From the NCBI RefSeq assembly GCF_914271485.1, contig NZ_CAJZAG010000007.1, forward strand, positions 124,001-188,000: a stretch of 64,000 nt of DNA, read 5' to 3'. This DNA is from Cupriavidus pampae. GTDB taxonomy: Bacteria > Pseudomonadota > Gammaproteobacteria > Burkholderiales > Burkholderiaceae. The translations under genes were made by a program, and so were the position numbers. The notes beneath the pieces were generated by a model. The model was not told where the DNA came from. It ran no database searches and saw only the letters and a program-made list of their open reading frames with translations. Positions 40,657 to 50,355 of the stretch are shown here, piece after piece (the first letter of the stretch is position 1; every line of letters begins with the position of its first letter).

Positions 40657-42486
40657 TCAGCCGACCGCACGGCGCGCGCGGCGTCCGTCCTTGTCGGCAT
40701 CCTTGTTGCTATCTTTGCTGTCCTTGCTGCCCTTCGCGCTCTTGGCGCCCGCGTTGGCGGCATGACCACCACGCGCGTCCTGCGTCGCCGCCTGTGCCAC
40801 CCCCTGCGCTACCATCTCCTCGGCATGTTGCAGCGTCGTGGCAGTCACGGTGGCGCCCCCGAGCATGCGCGCGGTTTCCGTCACGCGGCCGGCGGTATCG
40901 AGCGGCCGGATACGCGAGCGCGTGATGGGCCCATTGACTGGTCCATCCGTCTTGCTGCCCTCCACGGTATCCTTGCTCACCAGTAGATGCGTGCCAGCCT
41001 GCGCGGCCACCTGCGGCAGGTGCGTGACGCACAGCACCTGGCGTGCGCGCCCCAGTTCCTGCAGACGCCGTCCCACCACTTCGGCCACCGCGCCGCCAAT
41101 GCCGGTATCCACCTCGTCGAAGATCAGCGTGGGCGTAGGCGCGGCCTCGCTCGTGATAACCGAAATCGCCAGGCTGATCCGTGCCAGCTCGCCCCCGGAG
41201 GCCACGCGGGCCAGCGGGCGCGCGGTCACGCCCGCATGGCCGGCCACGAGAAACTCCACCTGCTCCAGCCCATAACTCTGACCTTCGTCGAGCTTGTGCA
41301 GCGCCACCGAAAACGCGCCGCCGGCCATCGACAGGCCCTGCATCGCCTCGGTCACCGCCGCCGACAAGGCCTCCGCGGCACGCGTGCGCGCGGCCGACAA
41401 ATGCTGGGCGAGCGTCAGGTAGGCCCCGCGCGCGGCAGTCTCGCGCGCGGCGATCTTGTTGATGTCCTGCGCAGCCTGCAGGTCGTCGAGCTGCTGACGA
41501 CGCGCCAGCAGCTCGTCGGGCAGTTGCTCGGGCGGCAGCCGATACTTGCGCGCGGTGGTGTGAATCGCCTGCATGCGCGCTTCCACGGCCTGCAACCGCT
41601 CGGGATCGAGTTCGACGCGATCGACGTAACGCGACAGCGAATGCGCGGCTTCCTCGGCCTGCACCTGCGCGGGTTCCAGCGCGGCCAGCACGTCGTTGAG
41701 CGCGGGGTCGAGGTCGGCCAGCTGGCGGACCTTCTGCACGAGGCTATTCAGCGAGGACAGCACCGAACCGTCGGCCTCGTGTAGCGCGTCGAGCGCCGTG
41801 CGGCTGCCATCGATCAGGCTGGCCGCATGCGACAGGCGGTTGTACTCGGTCTGGATCTCTTCCCATTCGCCGGGCTGCGGCGCAAGCTTGTCCAGCTCGC
41901 CCACCTGCCATTCGAGCCGTTCACGCTCCAGCTGCATCTCGCGCGACTGCTGCTCGACGGCCTCGCGCTGCCGCACGCAGGCGCGCCACGCACGCCAGGC
42001 CTCGGCCACCGCGGTGGTCTGCAGGGTCAGACCGGCATGCGCATCGAACAGCAGACGCTGCGCGTCGGGCCGCAGCAGTTGCTGGTGCGCATGCTGTCCG
42101 TGGATATCGACGAGCTGGTCGCCCACCTCGCGCAATTGCGTCAGCGTGGCCGCGGCGCCGTTGATAAAGGCCTTGCCGCGCCCGCCAGCATCGACGGTCC
42201 GGCGCAGCAGCACCTCGTGATTGCCCTCATCACCACCGAGTTCGCGTTCGGCCAGCCACGCGTCGAGCGTGGCATGCGTGGCGAAGGTCGCGCTGATGCT
42301 GGCGCGCGCGGCGCCCTCGCGCACCACGCCGGCGTCGGCGCGTTCACCGAGCACGAGCGCAAGCGCATCGATCAGGATCGACTTGCCGGCACCGGTCTCC
42401 CCGGTGAACACCGTGAAGCCGGCGGAGAAGTCGAGGTCGAGCGTATCGACGATGACGAAGTCGCGGATGGACAGGCTGCGCAGCAT
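40657..42486 (-). CDS. recN: DNA repair protein RecN
   Basis: 609 residues. An SMC-like ATPase. Walker A is FTGETGAGKSILIDALALVLG near the N-terminus; long coiled coils fill the middle; LARVASGGELARISLAISVI is the ABC signature and PTLIFDEVDTGIGGAVAEVVG the Walker B. It takes part in recombinational repair of double-strand breaks. The last ~35 residues (AKGSKDSKDSNKDADKDGRR) are a charged low-complexity extension beyond the usual ~550-residue protein. No convincing LexA box was seen upstream. It lies downstream of nadK on the same strand, a common order. Confidence 0.95.
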   Translation of the reverse strand: MLRSLSIRDFVIVDTLDLDFSAGFTVFTGETGAGKSILIDALALVLGERADAGVVREGAARASISATFATHATLDAWLAERELGGDEGNHEVLLRRTVDAGGRGKAFINGAAATLTQLREVGDQLVDIHGQHAHQQLLRPDAQRLLFDAHAGLTLQTTAVAEAWRAWRACVRQREAVEQQSREMQLERERLEWQVGELDKLAPQPGEWEEIQTEYNRLSHAASLIDGSRTALDALHEADGSVLSSLNSLVQKVRQLADLDPALNDVLAALEPAQVQAEEAAHSLSRYVDRVELDPERLQAVEARMQAIHTTARKYRLPPEQLPDELLARRQQLDDLQAAQDINKIAARETAARGAYLTLAQHLSAARTRAAEALSAAVTEAMQGLSMAGGAFSVALHKLDEGQSYGLEQVEFLVAGHAGVTARPLARVASGGELARISLAISVITSEAAPTPTLIFDEVDTGIGGAVAEVVGRRLQELGRARQVLCVTHLPQVAAQAGTHLLVSKDTVEGSKTDGPVNGPITRSRIRPLDTAGRVTETARMLGGATVTATTLQHAEEMVAQGVAQAATQDARGGHAANAGAKSAKGSKDSKDSNKDADKDGRRARRAVG

Positions 42487-42571
42487 CGTGAGCGGTGGGC
42501 GGGTGGAAGGCGGTGGGGTGGAAGGTGCGGCGTGGTGTGAGCAGGCGGCGGCAAACCGGCGCGGGGCCGGC

Positions 42572-43489
42572 TCAGAGCCGATTGTCCTCGGTCGGGTATT
42601 CGTGCCAATGCAGTTTCTTGCGCAGCGTGGCGTAGTAGTTGTAGCCCACCGGATGCAGCAACCGCACGGTCTTGTCCGAATGGCGCACCACGATGCGGTC
42701 GCCGGGCAACAGCGAGGTCAGTGACTGCATGTCGAAGTTCACGCTCGCATCGCGCGCGGTGGCCACCTCGATCGTCACCTCGGCGTCGTGCGGCAGCACG
42801 ATGGGCCGGTTCGACAGGGCGTGCGGGGCAATTGGCACGAGCACCAGCCCAGAGAGCGTAGGATGCAGGATCGGACCACCGGCGGACAGCGCATAGGCGG
42901 TGGAGCCGGTCGGTGTGGACACGATCAGGCCGTCCGAACGCTGGTTGTACATGAAGTGGCCATCCACCGAGACCGCCAGCTCGACCATCCCCGAGATGCC
43001 GGAACGGTTGACCACCACGTCATTGAGCGCCAGCGCGGTGAAGATGATCTCTTCGTCGCGGATCACCCGGGACTCCAGCAGCATGCGGGTCTCGGCCTCG
43101 TAATGGCCGGCCAGCATGGCCGGCAGGACGCTGGTGACCTTGTCGAGCGGAATATCGGTCATGAAGCCGAGCCGGCCGTGGTTGACGCCGATCAGCGGCA
43201 CGCCGGCGCCGGCCAGCTGCCGCGCGATACCGAGCAGCGTGCCATCGCCGCCCAGCACCACGGCGACGTCGGCGGTGCGGGCGATCTCCTCGGGCGTCAT
43301 CGCCGGATAGCCGGTCAGGCCGGTCGCCAGCGAGGTTTCCCGCTCGAACACGACGTCCTGGCCGTTGCGCGACACGCAGGACGCGATCTCCTCCAGCGGG
43401 CCTTCGATCCCGGCGGTGGAATGGCGGCCCACAAGGGCGATGGTCTTGAACGGCGCACGCGGCGCGCTGGCTTTGGGGGGTACGGACAT
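42572..43489 (-). CDS. nadK: NAD kinase
   Basis: 305 residues from ATG 43489 ([12 protein letters not shown]). The enzyme phosphorylates NAD to [22 protein letters not shown] is the GGDG motif with the catalytic Asp; [13 protein letters not shown] and [21 protein letters not shown] are the other family blocks. The longer frame upstream is antisense to hrcA. It is divergent from hrcA across 102 bases, in which no CIRCE element was seen. Confidence 0.95.
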   Translation of the reverse strand: MSVPPKASAPRAPFKTIALVGRHSTAGIEGPLEEIASCVSRNGQDVVFERETSLATGLTGYPAMTPEEIARTADVAVVLGGDGTLLGIARQLAGAGVPLIGVNHGRLGFMTDIPLDKVTSVLPAMLAGHYEAETRMLLESRVIRDEEIIFTALALNDVVVNRSGISGMVELAVSVDGHFMYNQRSDGLIVSTPTGSTAYALSAGGPILHPTLSGLVLVPIAPHALSNRPIVLPHDAEVTIEVATARDASVNFDMQSLTSLLPGDRIVVRHSDKTVRLLHPVGYNYYATLRKKLHWHEYPTEDNRL

Positions 43490-43591
43490 GGCGGGATTAG
43501 ACCATACCGATATGAACGTTGTCAGCAGCCGCCCCGGGGGTTGGCGCAAGGGCCGCCTGAAGCGGGAAAACACGATTAGAATCTGGGCATT

Positions 43592-44638
43592 ATGGACGAA
43601 CGTTCGAAAACCCTTCTCAAGACGCTGATCGAGCGGTATATCGCCGAGGGCCAGCCCGTGGGCTCGCGTACGCTGTCCCGGTACTCGGGGCTCGACCTGT
43701 CGCCGGCGACGATCCGCAATGTCATGTCCGATCTCGAGGAGATGGGCTTTATCGCAAGCCCGCACACCTCGGCCGGCCGCATTCCCACGCCGCGCGGCTA
43801 CCGGCTGTTCGTCGATTCGATGCTGACGTCGCGTCCGCTGGAGCGGGCGCCCGAACTGGATGCGCAACTGGCGGAGCTGGCCGGGCAGATCCAGGGCCAG
43901 CTCTCGGGCCAGCAACTGACGCCGCAGCGGATGATCACCTCCGCCGCGCACACGCTGTCCAACCTGTCCCGCTTCGCGGGCGTGGTCATGACGCCACGGC
44001 GCACTCAGTCGTTCAAGCAGGTGGAGTTCATGCGCCTGTCGGAGAAGCGCATCCTGCTGATCATCGTCAGCCCCGAAGGCGACGTGCAGAACCGCATCAT
44101 CCAGACCGAACGCCCGTATACGCCCGCGCAACTGATCGAGGCCGCCAATTTTTTCAACGCGCACTATGCCGGCATGAGCTTCGACGCCGTGCGCGACCAT
44201 CTGCGCGTGGAACTGCAGGACCTGCGCCGCGACATGTCGTCGCTGATGCAGGCCGCGGTAGAGGCCGGAAGCAGCGCGATGGCGGAGGAAGACGATCAGG
44301 TCTTCATCTCCGGCGAGCGCAAGCTGTTCGAGGTGGAGGACCTTGCCTCGAGCATGGACAAGCTGCGCCGGCTGTTTGACGTGTTCGAGCACAAGACCAA
44401 TCTGCTGCAGCTGCTGGACGTGTCCAGCCACGCGCAGGGCGTGCAGATCTTTATCGGCGGCGAGAGCCAGCTGGTGCCGATCGAGGACATGGCCGTGATC
44501 ACCGCGCCGTATGAGGTGGACGGCCAGATCGTCGGCACGCTTGGCGTGATCGGCCCCACGCGCATGGCCTATGAACGCGTCATTCCAATCGTCGATATCA
44601 CCGCGCGGCTGCTTTCCAGCGCGCTGAGCCAGAACTGA
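43592..44638 (+). CDS. hrcA: Heat-inducible transcription repressor HrcA
   Basis: 348 residues. The N-terminal winged helix reads [20 protein letters not shown], then [20 protein letters not shown] and [20 protein letters not shown], the HrcA signature. HrcA binds CIRCE elements upstream of groES or dnaK operons with GroEL as co-factor. No CIRCE (TTAGCACTC-N9-GAGTGCTAA) was found upstream of hrcA or grpE here, so its targets must be elsewhere. Followed by hemH on the same strand. Confidence 0.95.
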   Translation: MDERSKTLLKTLIERYIAEGQPVGSRTLSRYSGLDLSPATIRNVMSDLEEMGFIASPHTSAGRIPTPRGYRLFVDSMLTSRPLERAPELDAQLAELAGQIQGQLSGQQLTPQRMITSAAHTLSNLSRFAGVVMTPRRTQSFKQVEFMRLSEKRILLIIVSPEGDVQNRIIQTERPYTPAQLIEAANFFNAHYAGMSFDAVRDHLRVELQDLRRDMSSLMQAAVEAGSSAMAEEDDQVFISGERKLFEVEDLASSMDKLRRLFDVFEHKTNLLQLLDVSSHAQGVQIFIGGESQLVPIEDMAVITAPYEVDGQIVGTLGVIGPTRMAYERVIPIVDITARLLSSALSQN

Positions 44639-44682
44639 ACGCCGCGGCGGGGTCCGCATGCCCCCGCGCCAACGGGAACCCT

Positions 44683-45798
44683 ATGACGTTTGCACCGGAA
44701 CCGACGTACCAGCACGGGCAGGCACCGCGCACCGCGATCCTGCTGATCAACCTGGGCACCCCCGATGCCCCTACGCCGAAAGCGGTCGGCCGCTATCTGG
44801 CGCAGTTCCTCGGCGACCCGCGCGTGGTCGAGATTCCCCGCCTGGCGTGGCTGCCGATCCTCCACGGCCTGATCCTGCCGTTCCGCTCGCGCGCATCGGC
44901 CATGAAGTACGAATCGATCTGGCTGCGCGAGGCCCATATGACGGGCTCGCCGTTGCTGGTCCACACCGAACGCCAGGCCCACGCGCTGCAGCAGCTGATG
45001 AATCAGCTCGGTCACGATGTCACGGTGGCCTGCGCGATGCGCTATGGCAACCCGTCGATCGGCTCGGTGCTGGAGGCGTTGCGGCGGCAGGGCACCGAAC
45101 GCATTCTGGTGCTGCCGCTCTATCCCCAGTTTTCCGGCACCACCACGGCGACTGCATTCGACGAGTTGTTCCGCGTGCTGGGCACTTGGCGCAATCAGCC
45201 AGAAATCCGGCTGGTCAAGCATTTCCACGATCATCCGGCCTATATCGCGGCGCTACACCAGCAGGTCGGCGCATACTGGGCGCAGCACGGCGCGCCGGAC
45301 TTCGCGCGCGGCGACAAGCTGATCCTGTCGTTCCACGGACTGCCGCGGCGATTGCTGGAACTCGGCGATCCGTACCATTGCGAGTGCCTGAAGACCGGAC
45401 GGCTGCTCGGCGAGGCGCTCGGCCTGCAGCCGGGGCAGTATCAGGTCACGTTCCAGTCGCGCTTCGGCAAGGCGGAGTGGCTGCAGCCTTATACGGCGCC
45501 GACGTTGACCGAGCTCGGCAAGGTCGGTACCGCGCGGGTCGATGTGTTCTGCCCGGGCTTTCCGGCCGATTGCATCGAAACCCTCGAGGAAATTGCGATG
45601 GAAGGGCTGTCGGAGTTTCGCGTGGCGGGCGGTAAGGATTTCCACTTCATTCCGTGCCTGAACGACGCGGAACCGTGGATTGCCGGCCTGGCCGAGCTCG
45701 CATTGCAGCATTTGCAGGGCTGGCCGCTGCGCGCGCCGCATCCGCACGAACTCGACGCCCGCCGCACGCGCGCGCAGACCCGTGGCGCGGCGGCCTGA
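44683..45798 (+). CDS. hemH: Ferrochelatase
   Basis: 371 residues. It inserts Fe(II) into protoporphyrin IX, the final step of heme synthesis. [21 protein letters not shown] opens the protein. [18 protein letters not shown] and [20 protein letters not shown] contain the catalytic His, and [19 protein letters not shown] the acidic metal path. The C-terminal ~25 residues form a basic extension. It lies between hrcA and hslR on the same strand. Confidence 0.95.
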   Translation: MTFAPEPTYQHGQAPRTAILLINLGTPDAPTPKAVGRYLAQFLGDPRVVEIPRLAWLPILHGLILPFRSRASAMKYESIWLREAHMTGSPLLVHTERQAHALQQLMNQLGHDVTVACAMRYGNPSIGSVLEALRRQGTERILVLPLYPQFSGTTTATAFDELFRVLGTWRNQPEIRLVKHFHDHPAYIAALHQQVGAYWAQHGAPDFARGDKLILSFHGLPRRLLELGDPYHCECLKTGRLLGEALGLQPGQYQVTFQSRFGKAEWLQPYTAPTLTELGKVGTARVDVFCPGFPADCIETLEEIAMEGLSEFRVAGGKDFHFIPCLNDAEPWIAGLAELALQHLQGWPLRAPHPHELDARRTRAQTRGAAA

Positions 45799-45815
45799 GT
45801 GGCAGGTACATAGAC

Positions 45816-46211
45816 ATGAACGTGGATTTCGAACCCCATGCGCGGCTGCGCATCGATAAATGGCTTTGGTGCGCGCGCTTCTTCAAGACGCGCTCGCTGG
45901 CAGCGGAGGCGGTGGAGCGTGGCCGCGTCGAGGTCAACGGGCAGGCGATCAAGAACTCGCGCGAGGTCAAGCCCGGCGACACCGTCGTCATTGAGGCGTA
46001 CCAGCAGCGTTGGGAAGTCGTGGTGAAGGGGATTGCCGGGGCGCGAGGTCCGGCTGCGGTGGCGCAGACGCTATACGAGGAAACCGCGGCCAGCACGGCC
46101 AAGCGCGAGCAGACGGCCGAACAGCGCCGCTACCAGAACGAGCCGACGGCGCAACTGCAGGGCCGCCCGACCAAACGCGATCGCCGTCGGATGGACGACT
46201 TCAAAGCCTGA
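45816..46211 (+). CDS. hslR: S4-domain RNA-binding heat-shock protein (Hsp15-like)
   Basis: 131 residues. LRIDKWLWCARFFKTRSLAA then EAVERGRVEVNGQAIKNSRE is the S4 RNA-binding domain of Hsp15, and PGDTVVIEAYQQRWEVVVKG continues it. A charged C-terminal tail (PTKRDRRRMDDFKA) follows. Hsp15 binds stalled 50S subunits carrying nascent chains and helps recycle them. It is 17 bases after hemH and is likely co-transcribed. Confidence 0.92.
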   Translation: MNVDFEPHARLRIDKWLWCARFFKTRSLAAEAVERGRVEVNGQAIKNSREVKPGDTVVIEAYQQRWEVVVKGIAGARGPAAVAQTLYEETAASTAKREQTAEQRRYQNEPTAQLQGRPTKRDRRRMDDFKA

Positions 46212-46246
46212 CGATTTCCGGCACTGACGAATGTTGGCACCGAGCC

Positions 46247-46402
46247 TCATCGGACGTAGTGAACGAGGTAGTGTTTGAAGACGGCTTTGCCGCTCCCATA
46301 TTCGGTTTCGCGAGGGGTAAAGGCACCGGAGACGCAGATGAACACCGTCATCAGCGCCAGCGCGGCGAGCAGGCAGAACGTCACCACAGGCATCTTGTGC
46401 AT
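46247..46402 (-). CDS. Small single-span membrane protein, unknown function
   Basis: 51 residues beginning MHKMPVVTFCLLAALALMTV, with AGAAGG 6 bases before the ATG. One hydrophobic segment is followed by FTPRETEYGSGKAVFKHYLV. It could be an inner-membrane protein or a cleaved secreted peptide. It is transcribed away from grpE, in the 448-base gap between hslR and grpE (46212-46659). The family is not recognised; support is the good ribosome-binding site and a sensible topology. Confidence 0.5.
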   Translation of the reverse strand: MHKMPVVTFCLLAALALMTVFICVSGAFTPRETEYGSGKAVFKHYLVHYVR

Positions 46403-46572
46403 GACAAACCTTCTGAAGTCGAAATCAGAACGATCCACGCCTACCTCCCATCATCATTTTTGTCATTTTTTCTCCATGAATAGTAGTGTGTGCGCCGCAG
46501 CAAGGCAATGACGGCTCAGTGACGAATCCCCTGCGTTTGTAACGGCTTGTTTCGAAGGCTCTGAACCGCCAC

Positions 46573-46603
46573 CCTTGAAAAACCGCCGGTCATCGCCACC
46601 TCC
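46573..46603 (+). promoter_or_regulatory. grpE: Candidate sigma-32 heat-shock promoter of grpE
   Basis: CCTTGAAA (46573-46580) followed after 15 bases by CCACCTC, resembling the CTTGAAA/CCCCATNT pattern of heat-shock promoters, about 60-85 bases before the grpE start. The -35 part is excellent and the -10 part only fair. Confidence 0.45.
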
Positions 46604-46659
46604 GCGCTACACTTGCCGATTCCCAAGGCTTTTCGCTTTTTGCATACAGATCGATCGAC

Positions 46660-47211
46660 ATGGACGAACAGAATCAGACGCCATCTCCCACGGCTGCCGC
46701 CGACGACGCTCACGCCGTGCCCGGCACCCAGCAATCCGGTGCTGACGACCTGGTCGCGCAATTGACGCAACAGGTCGCCGACCTCGAAGCCAAGGCCAAG
46801 GAGCATTACGACATGTTCCTGCGCGCCACCGCGGATGGCGAAAACATTCGCCGCCGCGCCCAGGACGACGTGGCCAAGGCACACAAGTTTGCGATCGAAA
46901 ACTTCGCGGACAACCTGCTGCCGGTCATGGACAGCCTGGCCGCCGCGCTCGCCGACAACACCAACGACATCGTCAAGCTGCGCGAAGGCGTGGAACTGAC
47001 GGCCCGTCAACTCGCCAGCGCCTTCGAGCGCGGCAAGATCGTCGAGCTCAACCCGGTAGGCGAGAAGTTCGACCCGCATCGCCACCAGGCCATCTCGATG
47101 GTGCCGTCCGAGCAGGAACCCAATACGGTGGTCAACGTACTGCAACGCGGTTACCTGATCGCCGATCGCGTCCTGCGTCCGGCACTCGTGACGGTGTCGG
47201 CGCCGCGCTAA
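46660..47211 (+). CDS. grpE: Nucleotide exchange factor GrpE
   Basis: 183 residues. A long helix ([20 protein letters not shown], then [20 protein letters not shown]) and a C-terminal beta domain ([40 protein letters not shown]) define GrpE, which releases ADP from DnaK. dnaK and dnaJ are not in this window immediately downstream, unlike the hrcA-grpE-dnaK-dnaJ order of many bacteria; a thioredoxin-like gene follows instead. Confidence 0.95.
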   Translation: MDEQNQTPSPTAAADDAHAVPGTQQSGADDLVAQLTQQVADLEAKAKEHYDMFLRATADGENIRRRAQDDVAKAHKFAIENFADNLLPVMDSLAAALADNTNDIVKLREGVELTARQLASAFERGKIVELNPVGEKFDPHRHQAISMVPSEQEPNTVVNVLQRGYLIADRVLRPALVTVSAPR

Positions 47212-47237
47212 GGCTCGCCGGCCCAGTCAGATATCTC

Positions 47238-47267
47238 GAACGCCCGGAGCCCTTGGCCCGGGCGTTC
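47238..47267. terminator. Hairpin after grpE
   Basis: Perfect 10-base stem GAACGCCCGG / CCGGGCGTTC with a 10-base loop, 27 bases past the grpE stop. There is no T-run, so it may attenuate rather than fully stop transcription into the next gene, whose ribosome-binding site (AGGAG) follows closely. Confidence 0.55.
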
Positions 47268-47286
47268 TGCATTTCAGGAGCCTCTC

Positions 47287-47712
47287 ATGTCCGATCCGAC
47301 CACAGAATCCGCCGCCCCAAACGTTGACCACCTCGATCACCGTGCTTTCGACGCGTTCGGCATGCGCGAAGTCGATGGCACGACCATCGACGCGGCCATT
47401 GCCGATGCGGGTGACGATCTCGTCTGCGTGTTCTTCTGGGGCGTCGATTGCTTTAACTGCGAGATGGCCAAGAAAGCGATGCTGGCCAACCCCGAGCCAA
47501 TCCGCGCACTCAATGTGCACTGGCTCCACGCCAACGTGTACGCGCATCCGGAACTCGGCCGCCGCTTTGGCCTGCACGGCATTCCGGTCTTCATGTTCTT
47601 CCACAAGGGCAAGAAGCTCGGCCGCGCGACGGGCTGGCATGGCCACGGGCAGTTTGCGGCCGCGGTCGGTAACGCACGCCTCAAGGCCAACGGCAAGCCG
47701 CTCGCGGGCTAG
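47287..47712 (+). CDS. Thioredoxin-family protein
   Basis: 141 residues. WGVDCFNCEMAKKAML has a CxxC redox site (CFNC) in the thioredoxin position, and GIPVFMFFHKGKKLGRATGW contains the cis-Pro. It lacks a signal peptide, so is cytoplasmic. AGGAG precedes the ATG. The active site differs from the usual CGPC, so reduction of a specific partner is likely. Its stop codon overlaps that of the converging phospholipase gene by 4 bases. Confidence 0.88.
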   Translation: MSDPTTESAAPNVDHLDHRAFDAFGMREVDGTTIDAAIADAGDDLVCVFFWGVDCFNCEMAKKAMLANPEPIRALNVHWLHANVYAHPELGRRFGLHGIPVFMFFHKGKKLGRATGWHGHGQFAAAVGNARLKANGKPLAG

Positions 47713-49049
47713 CGCGACAGCGCGTAGCCAATGCGGAACTGCCACGGCGACTTCTGGTTGTAATCGATCAGCGATTCGCCGTAACCGTAGAACATGCCCG
47801 CCATCAGATAGCCCGCAGTGCCGGGCACCAGCCGCGCGAGCGGATATGTCAGTGCCGCATTGACGCTGCCGTACCCCTTGCGCGTGCCCTTGCGTAGCGT
47901 AGCGCTCGCCTCCCAGGAATCGGGTTTGCCATACGCGATATTGAGGTCCATGTAGCCGCGATAGTGCGCGATGTCCTCGTTGTCGCTCTTGCCCACGTAC
48001 CCGTAGATTTTCGGGGCGACCTTCCAGTGCCAGTCGGTCTGGTCGCCAAAGTAGAGCGTCGGGGTCACGAATAGCGTGTTGATACCGCGCGAGCTGTCGC
48101 CGCCCAGCCCGTTCGACTCGTGCTCGAAGCCCGTCGCGACAGAGAGCCGGCTGATCACGTTGTTGCGGACGCCGGTATCGGACAGGTAGTAATAAAGGCT
48201 CGGCCGGTAGTTGGTGTCGCGGAACGGCCGCGATTCACCGCTCAGGTCCCACAGCGAGAACTGCGTATAGCCGAAATACAGGTTATCGAGCACGGACTTC
48301 GAGGCGGGGTCCTTGCCTTCGAAGATCCGGAACTTGAAGCTCAGCTGGAATTTCGCGTTGGCGCCGTCATGGCCGCCGAACATGATGTACATCGGCTCAT
48401 TGAACGACAGCCGCTGCGCGTCGCGCAGATCGGCCGGCGCCGGACCCGGCTCGGTCGGCACTGTCGCGATGGTTTCGCCGTCGGCCAACTTCGCGGTCGC
48501 GGCTGTTGTTGCCGCTGCAGTTGCCGCTGCCGAGCTTGCCGCGGGTGCCGTGCCGTTGGGCGGTGCCGCCGAGGCGACGCCCGGGGTGGCCCCCGAGGAC
48601 GCCTGCGTCGCCGTGCCGGCACCGGCCTCGGGCGCTCGGTTCAGCGTCACGAGTACCGGCGCCGCGTCGATGCCCGCGACGTCGAGCCGCACCTGCCCGC
48701 GCAGCGTTTCCGGCCACGGCGCGGTGTACTGAAACGTTCGGGTCTCGCCATTCTTCAGTTGCACCACCGCCGGCCCCGGCGCCGTGCGCCGCGCATCGAT
48801 GCGGATCGGCGCGGTCATATCGGCCGAAGCCGTGACCGCCAGTGTGCTGGGCACCTCGAAGCGGCGCGTGGCGGCGTCGCCCACCACCAGCAGTGTGACG
48901 GTGAGCGGCCGCGTGCCGTCGATCACACGCGGCGGTTGCAGCAAGGTCACGCCGGCGTGAGCGGCAACGGGAGTCGTCAGCAGGAGAAACGCGAACGCGC
49001 CGGCAAGGCCGGCGCGCGAGGGCGCAATGACGGTCATTGGGCGAGGCAT
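47709..49049 (-). CDS. pldA: Outer membrane phospholipase A1 with extra N-terminal domain
   Basis: 446 residues, far longer than the ~290 of E. coli PldA. A signal peptide ends AAHAG. Residues ~35-145 form a beta-rich domain (PLTVTLLVVGDAATRRFEV, ETRTFQYTAPWPETLRGQV), followed by an Ala/Thr-rich linker of ~60 residues. The barrel begins about residue 205. The catalytic site is FEHESNGLGGDSSRGIN, with His310 and Ser312. The barrel ends ...FRIGYALSR. It hydrolyses mislocalised outer-leaflet phospholipids. The extra domain is periplasmic by inference and could bind the envelope. Confidence 0.9.
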   Translation of the reverse strand: MPRPMTVIAPSRAGLAGAFAFLLLTTPVAAHAGVTLLQPPRVIDGTRPLTVTLLVVGDAATRRFEVPSTLAVTASADMTAPIRIDARRTAPGPAVVQLKNGETRTFQYTAPWPETLRGQVRLDVAGIDAAPVLVTLNRAPEAGAGTATQASSGATPGVASAAPPNGTAPAASSAAATAAATTAATAKLADGETIATVPTEPGPAPADLRDAQRLSFNEPMYIMFGGHDGANAKFQLSFKFRIFEGKDPASKSVLDNLYFGYTQFSLWDLSGESRPFRDTNYRPSLYYYLSDTGVRNNVISRLSVATGFEHESNGLGGDSSRGINTLFVTPTLYFGDQTDWHWKVAPKIYGYVGKSDNEDIAHYRGYMDLNIAYGKPDSWEASATLRKGTRKGYGSVNAALTYPLARLVPGTAGYLMAGMFYGYGESLIDYNQKSPWQFRIGYALSR

Positions 49050-49156
49050 TGCACGCCTGTGCGGCGCACAATTTGTCAGATTGGCAATGCCGCAAAGGCT
49101 AGCACGTCACCACCGCATCACTTGTCAGTGTTTGTCGGAAACTGACAGGTGAGTTT

Positions 49157-49588
49157 TCAGGCGCCCGCCCGGCGCCGGACCGAGTCGATATATTGCTGGC
49201 CGTCCGGTGGAAGCCCCGTGCGCTGGGCATTCCAGAGCATCTCGCCCAGGCACTCCATCACCTGATGCTGGGCTTCGTGCGGCGAATCCAGCCGGCGCGC
49301 AAGTGCCTCGTAGGCCGCGCGAATACCCGGTGGCTGGTCGATCGATACCTGTTCGGAAATCGACAGGTGCATCGACAGATGCAGGAACGGATTGGTCTGG
49401 CCGCGCTCGGGCGTGTAGGCCTCGGCAAGCGCGCCTTCGGTATCGGTCAGCAACGACTGGTACTCGGGATGCTCGCCGATCCAATCGACGGCCATCGCCT
49501 CGAGCGGCGTCAGGACACTGCCCGCGAGCTGCTTCTGCCATGCATCGCAGAAAAACCGGCGGACTTCTTCTCGTGAGGGATTGAACAT
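49157..49588 (-). CDS. DUF1841 family protein
   Basis: 143 residues from the inner ATG (MFNPSREEVRRFFCDAW), which matches the usual family start; ATG 49600 would add four residues. HPEYQSLLTDTEGALAEAYT, PFLHLSMHLSISEQVSIDQP and EAQHQVMECLGEMLWNAQRT are characteristic of DUF1841, found widely in beta- and gammaproteobacteria. Cytoplasmic, helical. The function is unknown. The conserved His and Glu residues suggest metal binding, but that is speculation. Confidence 0.88.
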   Translation of the reverse strand: MFNPSREEVRRFFCDAWQKQLAGSVLTPLEAMAVDWIGEHPEYQSLLTDTEGALAEAYTPERGQTNPFLHLSMHLSISEQVSIDQPPGIRAAYEALARRLDSPHEAQHQVMECLGEMLWNAQRTGLPPDGQQYIDSVRRRAGA

Positions 49589-49764
49589 GATGGCCGCCAT
49601 TGTAGAGCAGGGCCGCGCGGCTTGCCGGTGCCGCGTTTCGATCTCTTTACGGTTGCGCCGAGATCATCAAATTAATTGACAGACTTGCACAACGCCATTG
49701 TGCGGTGCGGCAGGAGGTGCCGGTAGAATCGCACGGTCTTTTCCTCAAACAAGAGCCGCAACTC

Positions 49765-50352
49765 ATGACTACGATCGCCCCGGCCGTGATGGCCCAGCTG
49801 TTCACCGAAGCGCGTACCCACAACGTCTGGCAGGACAAGGGCATCGAAGATGCCGTGCTGCGCCAGATCTACGAAGCGATGAAGTTCGGTCCCACGGCCG
49901 CCAACAGCTCGCCCGCGCGCATCGTGTTCGTGAAGTCGGCCGCCGAGAAGGCGCGCCTGGTCGAGTGTGTGTCCGCCGGCAACGCCGAAAAAACGCGCAC
50001 CGCGCCGGTCACGGCGATCGTCGCATTCGACAACAGCTTCCATGATCAGCTGCCGCGCCTGTTCCCGCACGCCGATGCGCGTTCGTGGTACGCCGGCTCG
50101 CCCGAGAAGACTGCGCGCGACGCGCTGATGAACAGCTCGCTGCAAGGCGGTTACTTTATCCTCGCCGCGCGCGCGCTCGGTCTGGACTGCGGTCCGATGG
50201 CCGGCTTCGACGCCGCCAAGCTCAACGCCGCGTTCTTCCCCGACGGCAAGTGGTCGGTCAACTTCCTCGTGAACCTCGGCTACGGCATCGGCGAAAAGCT
50301 GCACCCGCGCCTGCCGCGCCTCACGTTCGAAGAAGCCTGCCGCATCGTCTGA
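49765..50352 (+). CDS. rutE: Nitroreductase family protein (malonic semialdehyde reductase RutE-like)
   Basis: 195 residues from ATG 49765 ([20 protein letters not shown]). The RutE/HadB branch of FMN nitroreductases is indicated by [60 protein letters not shown] and [18 protein letters not shown]. RutE reduces malonic semialdehyde in pyrimidine degradation. No other rut genes are present here, so it may serve beta-alanine or 3-hydroxypropionate metabolism. It ends 3 bases from the converging nth gene. Confidence 0.88.
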   Translation: MTTIAPAVMAQLFTEARTHNVWQDKGIEDAVLRQIYEAMKFGPTAANSSPARIVFVKSAAEKARLVECVSAGNAEKTRTAPVTAIVAFDNSFHDQLPRLFPHADARSWYAGSPEKTARDALMNSSLQGGYFILAARALGLDCGPMAGFDAAKLNAAFFPDGKWSVNFLVNLGYGIGEKLHPRLPRLTFEEACRIV

Positions 50353-50355
50353 CGG

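Noticed and set aside
43490-43591. Possible CIRCE element upstream of hrcA
   Set aside because: The characteristic TTAGCACTC and GAGTGCTAA halves are not present here or upstream of grpE.
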